From: DAISJD01 sp036821645
Lineage (GTDB): Bacteria; Pseudomonadota; Alphaproteobacteria; ATCC43930; CGMCC-115725
Assembly (NCBI GenBank): GCA_036821645.1
Contig: DAISJD010000014.1
Location: 1-40,995, forward strand
Length of the DNA stretch: 40,995 bases
Direction of reading: 5' to 3'
Shown: positions 24,191 to 31,607 of the stretch, piece by piece
Layout: each line of letters opens with the position of its first letter
Position numbering within the stretch: position 1 is the stretch's first letter
Translations under genes and position numbers: made by a program
Notes under the pieces: generated by a model
Databases searched by the model: none
The model's input: only the letters and a program-made list of their open reading frames with translations
What the model was told of the DNA's origin: nothing

Positions 24191-24492
24191 TGGGGAAATC
24201 AGCCGTGACCGAGACGCGAGACTGTCGGCAAGAGGCGGGATTTATTCGCCCGATCGTCAATTTGGGCCGTTGCGAGGGGGCGGGGGCCTGCGTCGCCATA
24301 TGCCCGGAACAAGTGTTCGCGGTGCGCCGGATTGCGGATGCCGATTATGCCGGGCTGTCGTTTCTGCAAAAACTGAAACAACGGGTCCATGGCATGAAGG
24401 TTGCCTATACGCCCAATGCGGCGGCGTGTCGATCCTGCGGCCTGTGCGTGTCGGCTTGCCCGGAACAGGCAATTACGCTGGTGCGCGGGTGA
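24190..24492 (+). CDS. Ferredoxin-type protein with two Fe-S motifs
   Basis: A small iron-sulfur protein of 100 residues with two ferredoxin motifs. The second, CRSCGLCVSACPEQAI, is a full CxxCxxCxxxCP motif for a 4Fe-4S cluster. The first, CEGAGACVAICPEQVF, lacks the second cysteine (Ala instead). This pattern is shared by a known group reading C-x-G-K-x-x-C-x-x-x-CP, so it need not be a defect; the first site may hold a 3Fe-4S cluster. The 25-residue insert between the motifs is unusually long. The ATG at 24190 overlaps the stop of the binding-protein gene by one base (TGATG); a TTG one codon earlier is less likely. The redox partner is unknown. Confidence 0.85.
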   Translation: MGKSAVTETRDCRQEAGFIRPIVNLGRCEGAGACVAICPEQVFAVRRIADADYAGLSFLQKLKQRVHGMKVAYTPNAAACRSCGLCVSACPEQAITLVRG

Positions 24493-24526
24493 ACACACGT
24501 GATGGATTAAGGGCCAGACTGCCCGA

Positions 24527-25012
24527 CTAATGCCCCAACGGCACCCACGGGATGCGGGCGATCTCGATGCCTTCGTCGGCGAGGGCCTCTGCTTCGTCCG
24601 CCGTTGCGTCGCCATAGATTGCGCGGGGCGGCGTTTCACCGTAATGGATTTTGCGGGCTTCTTCGGCGAAGTTGCGCCCGACGGATTCCCCCGTCTGTTC
24701 GATGATCCGGCGCAAGGTGCGCAGGGCTGTCATCATTTCCGGGGCTATCGGGGTTGCCGGTTCCGGCACCGCCAGGGTCTTTGCCGGTTCCGGCCCATCC
24801 GGGAGGGCGGGCCCAGCGTCAGTGTGGCCTTCGACAGATTTGCCGCCCGATTTTGCCACGCGCGGGGCCATGATCGCCTTTGCAATCTCCTGATTGCCGC
24901 ATTCGGGGCACGCAATATCGCCCGCCTGCACCTGGGTGTCGAATGTGTCGCTGTTGCGAAACCAGGCGTCGAATGTGTGGCGATGGGCACAGATGAGCGC
25001 GTAACGGATCAT
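24527..25012 (-). CDS. DUF1178 family protein
   Basis: A conserved proteobacterial protein of 161 residues with no known function. The N-terminus is typical: MIRYALICAHRHTFDAWFRNS, then CPECGNQEIAKAIMAPRV, a zinc-ribbon-like Cys pair. The C-terminal half has LRRIIEQTGESVGRNFAEEARKIHYGE, which is the signature end of the family. The middle (about residues 55-90) is a Pro/Ala-rich linker. In alphaproteobacteria it is often found close to the nitrilase, glutaredoxin and comF genes, as here, although a methyltransferase gene on the opposite strand separates them in this window. Confidence 0.9.
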   Translation of the reverse strand: MIRYALICAHRHTFDAWFRNSDTFDTQVQAGDIACPECGNQEIAKAIMAPRVAKSGGKSVEGHTDAGPALPDGPEPAKTLAVPEPATPIAPEMMTALRTLRRIIEQTGESVGRNFAEEARKIHYGETPPRAIYGDATADEAEALADEGIEIARIPWVPLGH

Positions 25013-25083
25013 GGTGGGATGGCGGCATCAAATCGGGAAACGGTCCGCCATTGTGGCCGGTATGCGGTCGGGAGACAAGTTCC

Positions 25084-25632
25084 ATGAATGAAGATCTGAT
25101 CGACGAAGCATCGCGGTGGGTTCAGCGTTTCTTGCCCTTGGTCGCGGCGGGGGGGCGCGTCCTCGATCTTGCCTGTGGGCGGGGACGTCATACCCGTCTT
25201 GCGCGGGCATTAGGGCATCCGGTCTTGGCGCTCGATCGAGATGTTTCGGGTTTGGCCGATCTCAGGGGTGATCCTCTGGTGGCGTGCCGGGCGTGCGACT
25301 GGGAAACGGAGGATACCCCACCGTTTGCCGGGGATTATTTTGCGGGCATTATCGTGACGCATTACCTTTATCGTCCGCATCTTGCCGCCTTGAAAGCGGC
25401 CCTTGCCCCCGATGGAATCCTGATCTACGAGACGTTTGCGGCGGGCAATGCCCGGTTCGGGCGACCGCGCCGCGCCGATTTCCTCTTGCAGCCGGACGAG
25501 TTGTTTTTGATGGCGCACCCGGAATTGCGGGTGATCGCCTTTGAGCAGGGGATTGTCGAGGCCCCGCGCCCCGCCGTGATCCAACGCATCGCCGCCGCCC
25601 GGTGCGCCGATTGGACGCGGATACCGCCCTAA
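25084..25632 (+). CDS. Class I SAM-dependent methyltransferase (TehB-like)
   Basis: A short methyltransferase of 182 residues. The SAM-binding motif I is GGRVLDLACGRGRHTRLAR (about residues 24-42), followed by the acidic loop LALDRDVSGL, a CDWET segment and the motif with FAGIIVTHYLYRP. The fold is complete but small, like TehB or thiopurine-methyltransferase-type enzymes. Substrate is unknown. The open frame extends upstream to 25051; I chose the ATG at 25084, preceded by a GGGAGA ribosome site. It is divergent from the DUF1178 gene. Its stop overlaps the convergent amidase stop. In some relatives ubiG occupies this neighbourhood; this protein is too short and too different to be UbiG. Confidence 0.85.
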   Translation: MNEDLIDEASRWVQRFLPLVAAGGRVLDLACGRGRHTRLARALGHPVLALDRDVSGLADLRGDPLVACRACDWETEDTPPFAGDYFAGIIVTHYLYRPHLAALKAALAPDGILIYETFAAGNARFGRPRRADFLLQPDELFLMAHPELRVIAFEQGIVEAPRPAVIQRIAAARCADWTRIPP

Positions 25633-26480
25633 TCGGCGATCGGGGTTGGCAGCGTGAAGGGGCGATCATGTTTTAAGGACGGCACCATGCGCCGGGCTTC
25701 CTCGACGCGATCGAGATCGAGATCGGCCAGGATGAAGCCGGTTTCGGTGCCGCCATCGGCCAGAACCTCTCCCCAGGGGGCCACGATCAGGGAATGGCCG
25801 TAGGTTTGTCGCCCTTCGGCATGGGTGCCGGTTTGCGCCGGGGCCAGAATGAAGCAGCCGGTTTCGATCGCCCGGGCCCGGATCAAGACATGCCAATGGG
25901 CGGTGCCGGTCGGCACGGTAAAGGCGGCGGGAATCGTGATGATCCTGGCCCCCGCCTGGGCCAGCGCCCGATAGAGGGCGGGAAAACGCAGGTCATAGCA
26001 GATGCTGAGCCCCACCGGCCCCCAGGGTGTGGGGGCCACCACGGCGCGATCGCCGGGGCGGAATTGGGATGATTCCCGATAGGATTCCCCGTTCGCAAGA
26101 TCGACATCGAACATGTGGATCTTGTCGTAATGGGCGATCACGGCCCCATCGCCGCCAATAAGATAGGATCGATTGGCAAGACGCTGATCCGGGTCGTCCG
26201 GTTCGGGCTTCACGGTCAGAGAGCCGACCAACAGCATGGCCCCGGTTTCGCGGGCGAGATCGCGCATAAAGGTTAAACTATGGGGATCGCGCGCCTGATC
26301 GGCCTGCTGCCATTTTTGGGCGCGGCGCGGTTCGATCATGGCGGTATTTTCCGGCGTCGCGATGAACGCGGCCCCAGCATCCCGCGCCCGGCGCACGAGG
26401 TCCGCAATCGCGGCCAGATTGGGGCCGACCATGGGGCCGGCGCAGGGTTGCAGACAGGCGACGGTCAGGGTGCGGGACAT
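25629..26480 (-). CDS. Carbon-nitrogen hydrolase (Nit1-like omega/deaminated-glutathione amidase)
   Basis: A nitrilase-superfamily amidase of 283 residues. The catalytic triad is complete: Glu44 in ATPENT, Lys119 in HYDKIHMFDVDL, and Cys160 in SICYDLRFP. The KIHMFDVDL segment is typical of the Nit1/YafV-like branch, which hydrolyses deaminated glutathione or alpha-ketoglutaramate-type amides; nitrile hydrolysis is less likely. It lies downstream of the glutaredoxin gene on the same strand (37-base gap), which fits a thiol-metabolite repair role. A weak ribosome site, AAGGA, lies 9 bases before the ATG. Confidence 0.92.
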   Translation of the reverse strand: MSRTLTVACLQPCAGPMVGPNLAAIADLVRRARDAGAAFIATPENTAMIEPRRAQKWQQADQARDPHSLTFMRDLARETGAMLLVGSLTVKPEPDDPDQRLANRSYLIGGDGAVIAHYDKIHMFDVDLANGESYRESSQFRPGDRAVVAPTPWGPVGLSICYDLRFPALYRALAQAGARIITIPAAFTVPTGTAHWHVLIRARAIETGCFILAPAQTGTHAEGRQTYGHSLIVAPWGEVLADGGTETGFILADLDLDRVEEARRMVPSLKHDRPFTLPTPIAD

Positions 26481-26517
26481 GCGGGGCGGTCCTTGAGGAA
26501 AAGCGACGATGGGCCGA

Positions 26518-26772
26518 TCAAGCGAGTTTCGGGTCTAGCCCACCGGCCCGGTCGAGGGCATGGAGATCGTCGCAGCCGCCGATATGTTCGGCATTGATGA
26601 AAATCTGGGGCACGCTGGTGCGTCCACCGGCCCGATCAATCATCTCGGTGCGGCGTCCCGGTTCGGAAAAGAGATCGATCTCGGTATAAGCGACACCTTT
26701 GCGGTGCAAGAGGGATTTCGCCCGCGCGCAATAGGGGCAGATTGGGGTTGTATAGATTTCGATCACCGCCAA
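26518..26772 (-). CDS. grxC: Glutaredoxin 3
   Basis: A dithiol glutaredoxin of 84 residues that reduces protein disulfides and mixed disulfides with glutathione. The active site CPYC is at residues 12-15, with the glutathione-binding TSVPQIFI (cis-Pro) and GGCDDLHAL. The start appears to be TTG at 26772, with AGGAAGGA about 8 bases upstream; GTG at 26766 is an alternative. No ATG precedes the family start in frame. It sits between comF and the amidase gene on the same strand, a grouping seen in other alphaproteobacteria. Confidence 0.93.
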   Translation of the reverse strand: MAVIEIYTTPICPYCARAKSLLHRKGVAYTEIDLFSEPGRRTEMIDRAGGRTSVPQIFINAEHIGGCDDLHALDRAGGLDPKLA

Positions 26773-26883
26773 AATCAGGGTCCTTCCTCGATGAAATTTC
26801 TTCTTCTTGGTGAGTTAGAGTGTTTCAACCCAGCGCACAGAGGTCAAGTGCCGAAAAAAAGAGTCAGATGATCTGTTTCGTTT

Positions 26884-26913
26884 GATCAGGTTAATGGCGA
26901 TCAGGTTAATGGC
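26884..26913. repeat. 15-bp perfect tandem repeat between comF and grxC
   Basis: GATCAGGTTAATGGC occurs twice head to tail, and a third partial copy (GATCA) follows. It sits in the 164-base gap downstream of comF and upstream of grxC, so it could lie in the grxC promoter or leader. No other function is visible in the gap. Confidence 0.7.
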
Positions 26914-26936
26914 GATCACGCGAAGGAGCCATGGCG

Positions 26937-27713
26937 TCAGTCGGTGCGCACGGCCCGTGCGAGCGTAATCACGTCGATCCGGGCGGCTCCCGCCCGGCGC
27001 AGGACCCGGCTGCATTCGCGCACCGTTGCCCCGGAAGTCATCACGTCGTCGATCAGGACGAGATGGCGACCGGTCAACCGGGTGGGGTCCGGTACGTGAA
27101 ACGCCCCTTTGACGTTTGCGGCCCGGGCCGTGGGCGTGCGGTGGCCTTGACTCGGGGTTGAGCGCGTGCGGACGATGAGGTCCGGGGCATAGCGCGGGCA
27201 GGGCCGCCCTTGGGCGTGTCGGGCTTTGAGGATGGCGCGGGCCAGCAGGGCCGATTGGTTGGCACGCCGGGCGAGTAGGCGCCGCCAGTGCAGCGGGACG
27301 GGCAGAATGAGATCGGCTTCGTCCAGGAAGGGGCGTCCGGCCTCCGCCATCCACCGCCCGAACATCGCCACACCCTGCTGACGATCGCCATGTTTCAGCC
27401 CGAGAATGAGGCCCCGAACCCCGGCATCGTAAAGGGTGGCACTGCGCCCCCGATCATAAAGGGGCGGATCGGCGATGCAGCCCCCACAGACGAGATCCGC
27501 CCCGGCATGATCATGGGCAAAGGGCAGACCGCAACGCCTGCACGCGGGGGATGTGATAAAATGGATCGCGTTCCAACACCCGGCGCACAAGGCACCGGCC
27601 GTCGCCACCCGTCCGGCGCAGGCAAGGCAGCGCGGCGGGATGAGCAGGTCGAGCAAACCGGCAAAACCAGGTTGAATCCAAGTTCGCAGTGGGGCGAGAA
27701 GAGACTGGTTCAT
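26937..27713 (-). CDS. comF: ComF family phosphoribosyltransferase-like protein
   Basis: A ComF/GntX family protein of 258 residues, related to natural-transformation factor ComFC. The N-terminal double zinc finger is visible: LIPPRCLACAGRV, LCAGCWNAI, CRRCGLPF and VCGGCI. The middle holds LILPVPLHWRRLLARRANQSALLA. The C-terminal phosphoribosyltransferase-type motif is LVLIDDVMTSGATVREC. In competent bacteria ComF proteins are needed for uptake of transforming DNA; in many others the role is unproven. The frame is open to 27944, but the upstream 77 residues are low in family character and antisense to the acetyltransferase. I chose the ATG at 27713. It is divergent from the GNAT gene. Confidence 0.92.
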   Translation of the reverse strand: MNQSLLAPLRTWIQPGFAGLLDLLIPPRCLACAGRVATAGALCAGCWNAIHFITSPACRRCGLPFAHDHAGADLVCGGCIADPPLYDRGRSATLYDAGVRGLILGLKHGDRQQGVAMFGRWMAEAGRPFLDEADLILPVPLHWRRLLARRANQSALLARAILKARHAQGRPCPRYAPDLIVRTRSTPSQGHRTPTARAANVKGAFHVPDPTRLTGRHLVLIDDVMTSGATVRECSRVLRRAGAARIDVITLARAVRTD

Positions 27714-27876
27714 CGCGCCAGAGTTTAAAAGATTGGGCCGTTTCGATAAAGTGTTTTCGGTTGGGGCGTGCCTTCTTTTATCGCCTATCGGCGCGATCCG
27801 GGGCTTGAGTGTCCGGGCATTTTCTGATGCTATGCGCGCACGTGCGAAACGGTCCGGCGATGGTCGAGGAGGCGGT

Positions 27877-28401
27877 ATGGCAATAGTGGCGGAAAGTGCC
27901 CGTTTGGCGATGCGGCATATCGACGGGCGCGATGCCCCGTTCATTGCGGCCTTGATGAATGAACCCGCCTATCTTGCCAATATCGGCGATCGCGGTGTGC
28001 GGACCGAGAGCGATGCAGCCGCCTATATCGAGGCGAGCCTGATCGCTCTTTATCGCACACACGGGTTCGGGCTTTATCTCGTTACGGAAAAAGCGACGGG
28101 AGAGCCCGTCGGCATCAGTGGGTTGCTGCAACGGCCTTATCTTGAGATGCCGGATGTCGGTTATGGGTTTCTTGCACGCAGTTGGGGTCAGGGGTATGCC
28201 GTGGAGGCGGGTCTTGCCGTGTGCCGGGATGCGCGCGACCGTTTGGGCCTGACGCAGCTCTTGGGTTTTACCAAGCCGGAAAATGCGCCGTCCTGTCGGG
28301 TGTTGGAACGCCTGGGCTTTCGCTTCGAACGCCTGTTCGAGCCCCCGACCCAGAGTGGCCTGCACCGGCTTTATCGCCGCGATCGGCTTGACGATGTCTG
28401 A
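27877..28401 (+). CDS. GNAT family N-acetyltransferase
   Basis: An acetyltransferase of 174 residues of the RimJ/RimL-like type (Acetyltransf_3). It starts AESARLAMRHIDGRDAPFIAALMNEPAYLANIGDRGV. Later comes the acetyl-CoA-binding core GYGFLARSWGQGYAVEAGLA and the closing LGFTKPENAPSCRVLERLGFRFE, which is the usual motif-B end of this family. The substrate could be a protein N-terminus or a small amine. A strong ribosome site, GAGGAGG, 4-5 bases before the ATG at 27877 decides the start over the open frame from 27733. Its stop overlaps the methyltransferase start by eight bases, so both are co-translated. Confidence 0.9.
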   Translation: MAIVAESARLAMRHIDGRDAPFIAALMNEPAYLANIGDRGVRTESDAAAYIEASLIALYRTHGFGLYLVTEKATGEPVGISGLLQRPYLEMPDVGYGFLARSWGQGYAVEAGLAVCRDARDRLGLTQLLGFTKPENAPSCRVLERLGFRFERLFEPPTQSGLHRLYRRDRLDDV

Positions 28402-29293
28402 TCCGGTGCGGGTGTTCGACCCGGCGGCCGTGCGCGCCCATCGCAATCGGGCAAGCCGTCTCGATCCGGGTGGGCGGTTCCTGCGCGACGAAGTGATGAA
28501 CCGCTTGATCGAGCGGCTCTTGGTCGTGCGCCGGTCGTTCGATCATGTTTTGGATCTTTATGCCGCCGATGGCGGGCTTGCGGCCCGGCTCGCCGCGATC
28601 GGGAGCAAGGCCCGTGTGACGGCATTCGAGAGCGGCGAAGGCTTCGCCTGCCTGCTGGATCGGGCGGGCGAACCTGTCGTGGTGGGCGATGGTGAGGCTT
28701 TGCCCTTTGCCCCGGGTTCTTTCGATCTGGTCGTCTCGGCCTTGGGACTGCATTGGGTCAACGACCTGCCGGGGGCCCTCGTGCAAGTGCGCCAAGCCCT
28801 GAAACCGGATGGGTTATTGCTGGCAGCATTGTTCGGGGGGGAGACCTTGCGCGAATTGCGCGCGGTGTTGATCGCGGCGGAATTGGCCGTGACGGGGGGG
28901 GCGGCCCCGCGCGTCTCGCCGTTTCTGCATGTCCGCGATGGCGGCAGTCTGCTGCAACGGGCGGGCTTTGCGCTGCCGGTGGCGGATAGCGATCTCATCA
29001 CCCTGACCTTTCCGAACCTCTTCGCTTTGCTTCATGAATTGCGGGCCTTGGGCGAAACCAACGCGCTGGCCGATCGGCTGCGCCGGGGCTTGCGCCGGGA
29101 TGTCCTGATCGAAGCGGCTCGGCTTTATGCTGCGCGCTATGGCGATGCGGGGGGGCGCATACCGGCCAGTTTTGAAATCGTCACGCTCACCGGCTGGTCG
29201 CCCCATGCAAGTCAACCGAAAGCCCTGAAACCCGGTAGTGCGACGGTCCATCTGGGCGATGTGTTGGGGGGCGGGTCGCGTTCGCTGCCCTAA
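28394..29293 (+). CDS. SAM-dependent methyltransferase-fold protein, NDUFAF5-like
   Basis: A 299-residue protein of the BioC/NDUFAF5 branch. The N-terminal FDPAAVRAHRNRASR matches the mitochondrial complex-I assembly factor NDUFAF5 family. The SAM-binding region is HVLDLYAADGGLAARLAAI, followed by DGEALPFAPGSFDLVVSALGLHWVNDLPGAL, LKPDGLLLAALFGGETLRELR and PRVSPFLHVRD. The usual G-x-G-x-G of motif I is loosened (AADGG). Human NDUFAF5 hydroxylates an arginine of a complex-I subunit, so a role in complex-I maturation is plausible here but unproven. The start at 28394 is chosen because the family begins there; it overlaps the acetyltransferase stop. Confidence 0.88.
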   Translation: MSDPVRVFDPAAVRAHRNRASRLDPGGRFLRDEVMNRLIERLLVVRRSFDHVLDLYAADGGLAARLAAIGSKARVTAFESGEGFACLLDRAGEPVVVGDGEALPFAPGSFDLVVSALGLHWVNDLPGALVQVRQALKPDGLLLAALFGGETLRELRAVLIAAELAVTGGAAPRVSPFLHVRDGGSLLQRAGFALPVADSDLITLTFPNLFALLHELRALGETNALADRLRRGLRRDVLIEAARLYAARYGDAGGRIPASFEIVTLTGWSPHASQPKALKPGSATVHLGDVLGGGSRSLP

Positions 29294-29324
29294 TACTTTC
29301 CGATGCAACCCGTCGATCAGGCTT

Positions 29325-31151
29325 TTAGGTTTGCGTCTCGGCGTCTATGCCGGGACTGATCTGAGCGGCAATTGGGTGGGTCAACAGCCAAGTGTCGGAC
29401 CAGTCGCGGACACGATCAAAGGGCATTGCTGGGCTAATCGCGGTGCCTTGACCGTAAAGGCAGCCGATTTCCAGCAGTTTTTCGCAACATTCTTGCGTTT
29501 CGATGCTATCGGCCACAAGGCGCAGGCCCAATTGTTTACAGAAAACCGTAAGAGAGCTAACCAAGGAAATATTGAAGAGATTGTCGCACAGATTGATAAT
29601 GTAAGATTTATCGATTTTGATCTCATGGACGGCAAAGTCGCGCAAAGAATTGAAAGAGGTAAAATCCGCCCCGAACCCGTCGATCGACACGTCGATCCCG
29701 TAATGATGCAGGGCCTCGATCATATTTTTGGTCTTGGCCGGATCCGAAACGAGTGTTGCCTCCGACAATTCCAGGATGATGTGGCCCCGTGGCACCTGAT
29801 AGCGGTCAATAAACATCAGAAGATCGTCGATAAAGGATTTTCGCTCGAAGAGCCTGGGCGAAATGTTGATCGAAACCGGCAGATCCGACAAATCGCCGTG
29901 GATAGTGGCCATCTGTGCCAACACGCGTTCGAGACAATATTGGGTGAAGGGGGCGAGCAAGGGCGATTCTGCGACGATATCGATGAAATGTTCCCGGGGG
30001 ATCGTGCCGCGCTTTGGGTGGTGCCAATGGACAAACGCTTCAAAGCCGATCAGGCTGCCGGTTTGCAGATTGACCTTCGGTTGCCAATACCAATCGATTT
30101 CATCCCGCTCTAGGGCTTGTTCCAGTTCACCGAGTAGGGACGCACGACTGATAAAACTGTTATTTTCCAGCATGCTGGCATCGAACGTAACGACTTTATC
30201 GATGCCTCGTTTGGCGCGGTACATGGCCTTATCGGCGCAATGGAGCAGGCGATCGCCCTCTGTGCCGTGGGTGGGACAAAGGGCGATGCCAAGCGAAGCG
30301 CCGATGCGCAGCGCGTCACTCTCGTAGGGTAACGGTTCTTGGAGCTGTTGCAGGACCTTTTCCCCGACGGCGATGGCGGCATCCTGCGTGTCGACCCCGT
30401 GCAGCAACAACGCAAACTCATCGCCGCCGAGACGGGCGACCGTATCGCTCTCTCGGACGGTTTTCGTGAGGCGGCTTGCGGCATTGAACAGCAGATAATC
30501 CCCTGCGGCATGGCCGAGCTGGTCGTTGATCTCCTTGAAACGGTCGAGATCGATCATCATGACGGCGAACGGGACGCCGTCGCGCCGAAACAGGGCGCAG
30601 GATTGGCTCAACCGATCGAAGAAAAGATGGCGGTTCGGCAGGCCGGTCAGCGCATCGTGGAGGCTGCGATGCAGAATTTCCGCCTCGGCCTTGCGCAATT
30701 CCATCCTGAACCCGCGCCAGCGCAAGCCATCCTCGATCGTTGTTTGGATCTTGTCGCGGGTCAGGGCAGATTTGGCGATATAGTCGTTCATCCCCAGTTT
30801 GATGGTATCGGCGGCGATCCTTTCGGTGCCATAGCCGGTCACGGCGACGACGACACAATCGGGCCCGGCCATTTCCCGGATCGTCGGCAAGAGATCCCGC
30901 CCATCCCCGTCTTCGAGGACCAAATCGACAAAGGCAAAGGTGAATTGGATTTGGGTCGCCTGCAAGGCATGCAGGGCGGCCGATTTGGATTCGGCTTCGG
31001 TGATGTGGATGGGTTTTGGATAGCCGCGCAACAGGCGGATGATCCGTTCGCGTTCGACATCGTCATTGTCGATGACGAGGATCCATAAAGGCTCCGTATC
31101 GGGGGCTGCCGTGTTGCGCGGGTTCGTATCGGAGAGGGCGGAAGCATGCAT
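29325..31151 (-). CDS. REC-GGDEF-EAL response regulator for cyclic di-GMP
   Basis: A 608-residue output protein. Residues about 22-130 are a receiver domain with IDNDD, the likely phospho-acceptor Asp76 in FVDLVLEDGDG, VTGYG and IAKS. Residues about 160-325 are a diguanylate cyclase with intact GGDEF (242-246) and a canonical inhibitory site RESD (233-236), so it should make cyclic di-GMP with product inhibition. Residues about 335-590 are an EAL domain with changes at key places: EAF (371-373) for EAL, DGFG (491-494) for DDFG, and ADSIET (547-552) for AEGVET. It is therefore probably weak or inactive as a phosphodiesterase. It is the third gene of a kinase operon. Confidence 0.93.
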   Translation of the reverse strand: MHASALSDTNPRNTAAPDTEPLWILVIDNDDVERERIIRLLRGYPKPIHITEAESKSAALHALQATQIQFTFAFVDLVLEDGDGRDLLPTIREMAGPDCVVVAVTGYGTERIAADTIKLGMNDYIAKSALTRDKIQTTIEDGLRWRGFRMELRKAEAEILHRSLHDALTGLPNRHLFFDRLSQSCALFRRDGVPFAVMMIDLDRFKEINDQLGHAAGDYLLFNAASRLTKTVRESDTVARLGGDEFALLLHGVDTQDAAIAVGEKVLQQLQEPLPYESDALRIGASLGIALCPTHGTEGDRLLHCADKAMYRAKRGIDKVVTFDASMLENNSFISRASLLGELEQALERDEIDWYWQPKVNLQTGSLIGFEAFVHWHHPKRGTIPREHFIDIVAESPLLAPFTQYCLERVLAQMATIHGDLSDLPVSINISPRLFERKSFIDDLLMFIDRYQVPRGHIILELSEATLVSDPAKTKNMIEALHHYGIDVSIDGFGADFTSFNSLRDFAVHEIKIDKSYIINLCDNLFNISLVSSLTVFCKQLGLRLVADSIETQECCEKLLEIGCLYGQGTAISPAMPFDRVRDWSDTWLLTHPIAAQISPGIDAETQT

Positions 31152-31166
31152 GATCGTAATCGTCGA

Positions 31167-31607
31167 TTAGGGCAGGATGACGGTTGAGGTGTACTGGACC
31201 AGCAATTTTGACAATTCTGCGAATTGGGGACCGATCGTCGATTTGACCATATACCCCGCGATATGTTCCTCATAGGCGCGCCCGCGGTCGATATCGCGTG
31301 ACGATGTCGTCAAAACAAAGACGACCGTATGCCGTAAGGCGGGATCCTCGCGCAGGATTTTAAGAAAGCCAAACCCATCCATCTGCGGCATATTGAGGTC
31401 TAACAAGATAATACAGGGCCAAAGCACCTGTTTTTCCCCATGCTGTCCCCGCAATATGGCCAGCGCTTCTTCACCGCTCGACGCCGTGATCCATTTTCCT
31501 GGTACGTGATTTTTGCGCAAACTGCGCAACACGGATTCGGTCGCGACATCGTCATCATCGACGATCAAGATCGAGAAAGTTGGATTGAGCGGCGTGCCTT
31601 CAGTCAT
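31167..31607 (-). CDS. Single-domain response regulator (Rcp1-like)
   Basis: A stand-alone receiver of 146 residues with no output domain. The acidic pocket is VDDDD (residues 16-20), the phospho-acceptor Asp70 lies in IILLDLNMPQMDGFGFLKIL, the switch Thr in FVLTTSS, and the Lys in GYMVKST. The spacing and the DLNMP-DG motif resemble Rcp1-type partners of phytochrome-like kinases. The ATG at 31607 is preceded by AGAGG at about 4 bases; the ATG at 31610 is too close. The gene overlaps the kinase stop by eight bases and precedes the cyclase gene by 15 bases, so it probably relays or drains phosphate between the two. Confidence 0.92.
   Translation of the reverse strand: MTEGTPLNPTFSILIVDDDDVATESVLRSLRKNHVPGKWITASSGEEALAILRGQHGEKQVLWPCIILLDLNMPQMDGFGFLKILREDPALRHTVVFVLTTSSRDIDRGRAYEEHIAGYMVKSTIGPQFAELSKLLVQYTSTVILP

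Noticed and set aside
24190..24492. First ferredoxin motif as a damaged gene
   Set aside because: The missing cysteine matches a recognised group with C-x-G-K-type first motifs, so this is probably normal for the subfamily.
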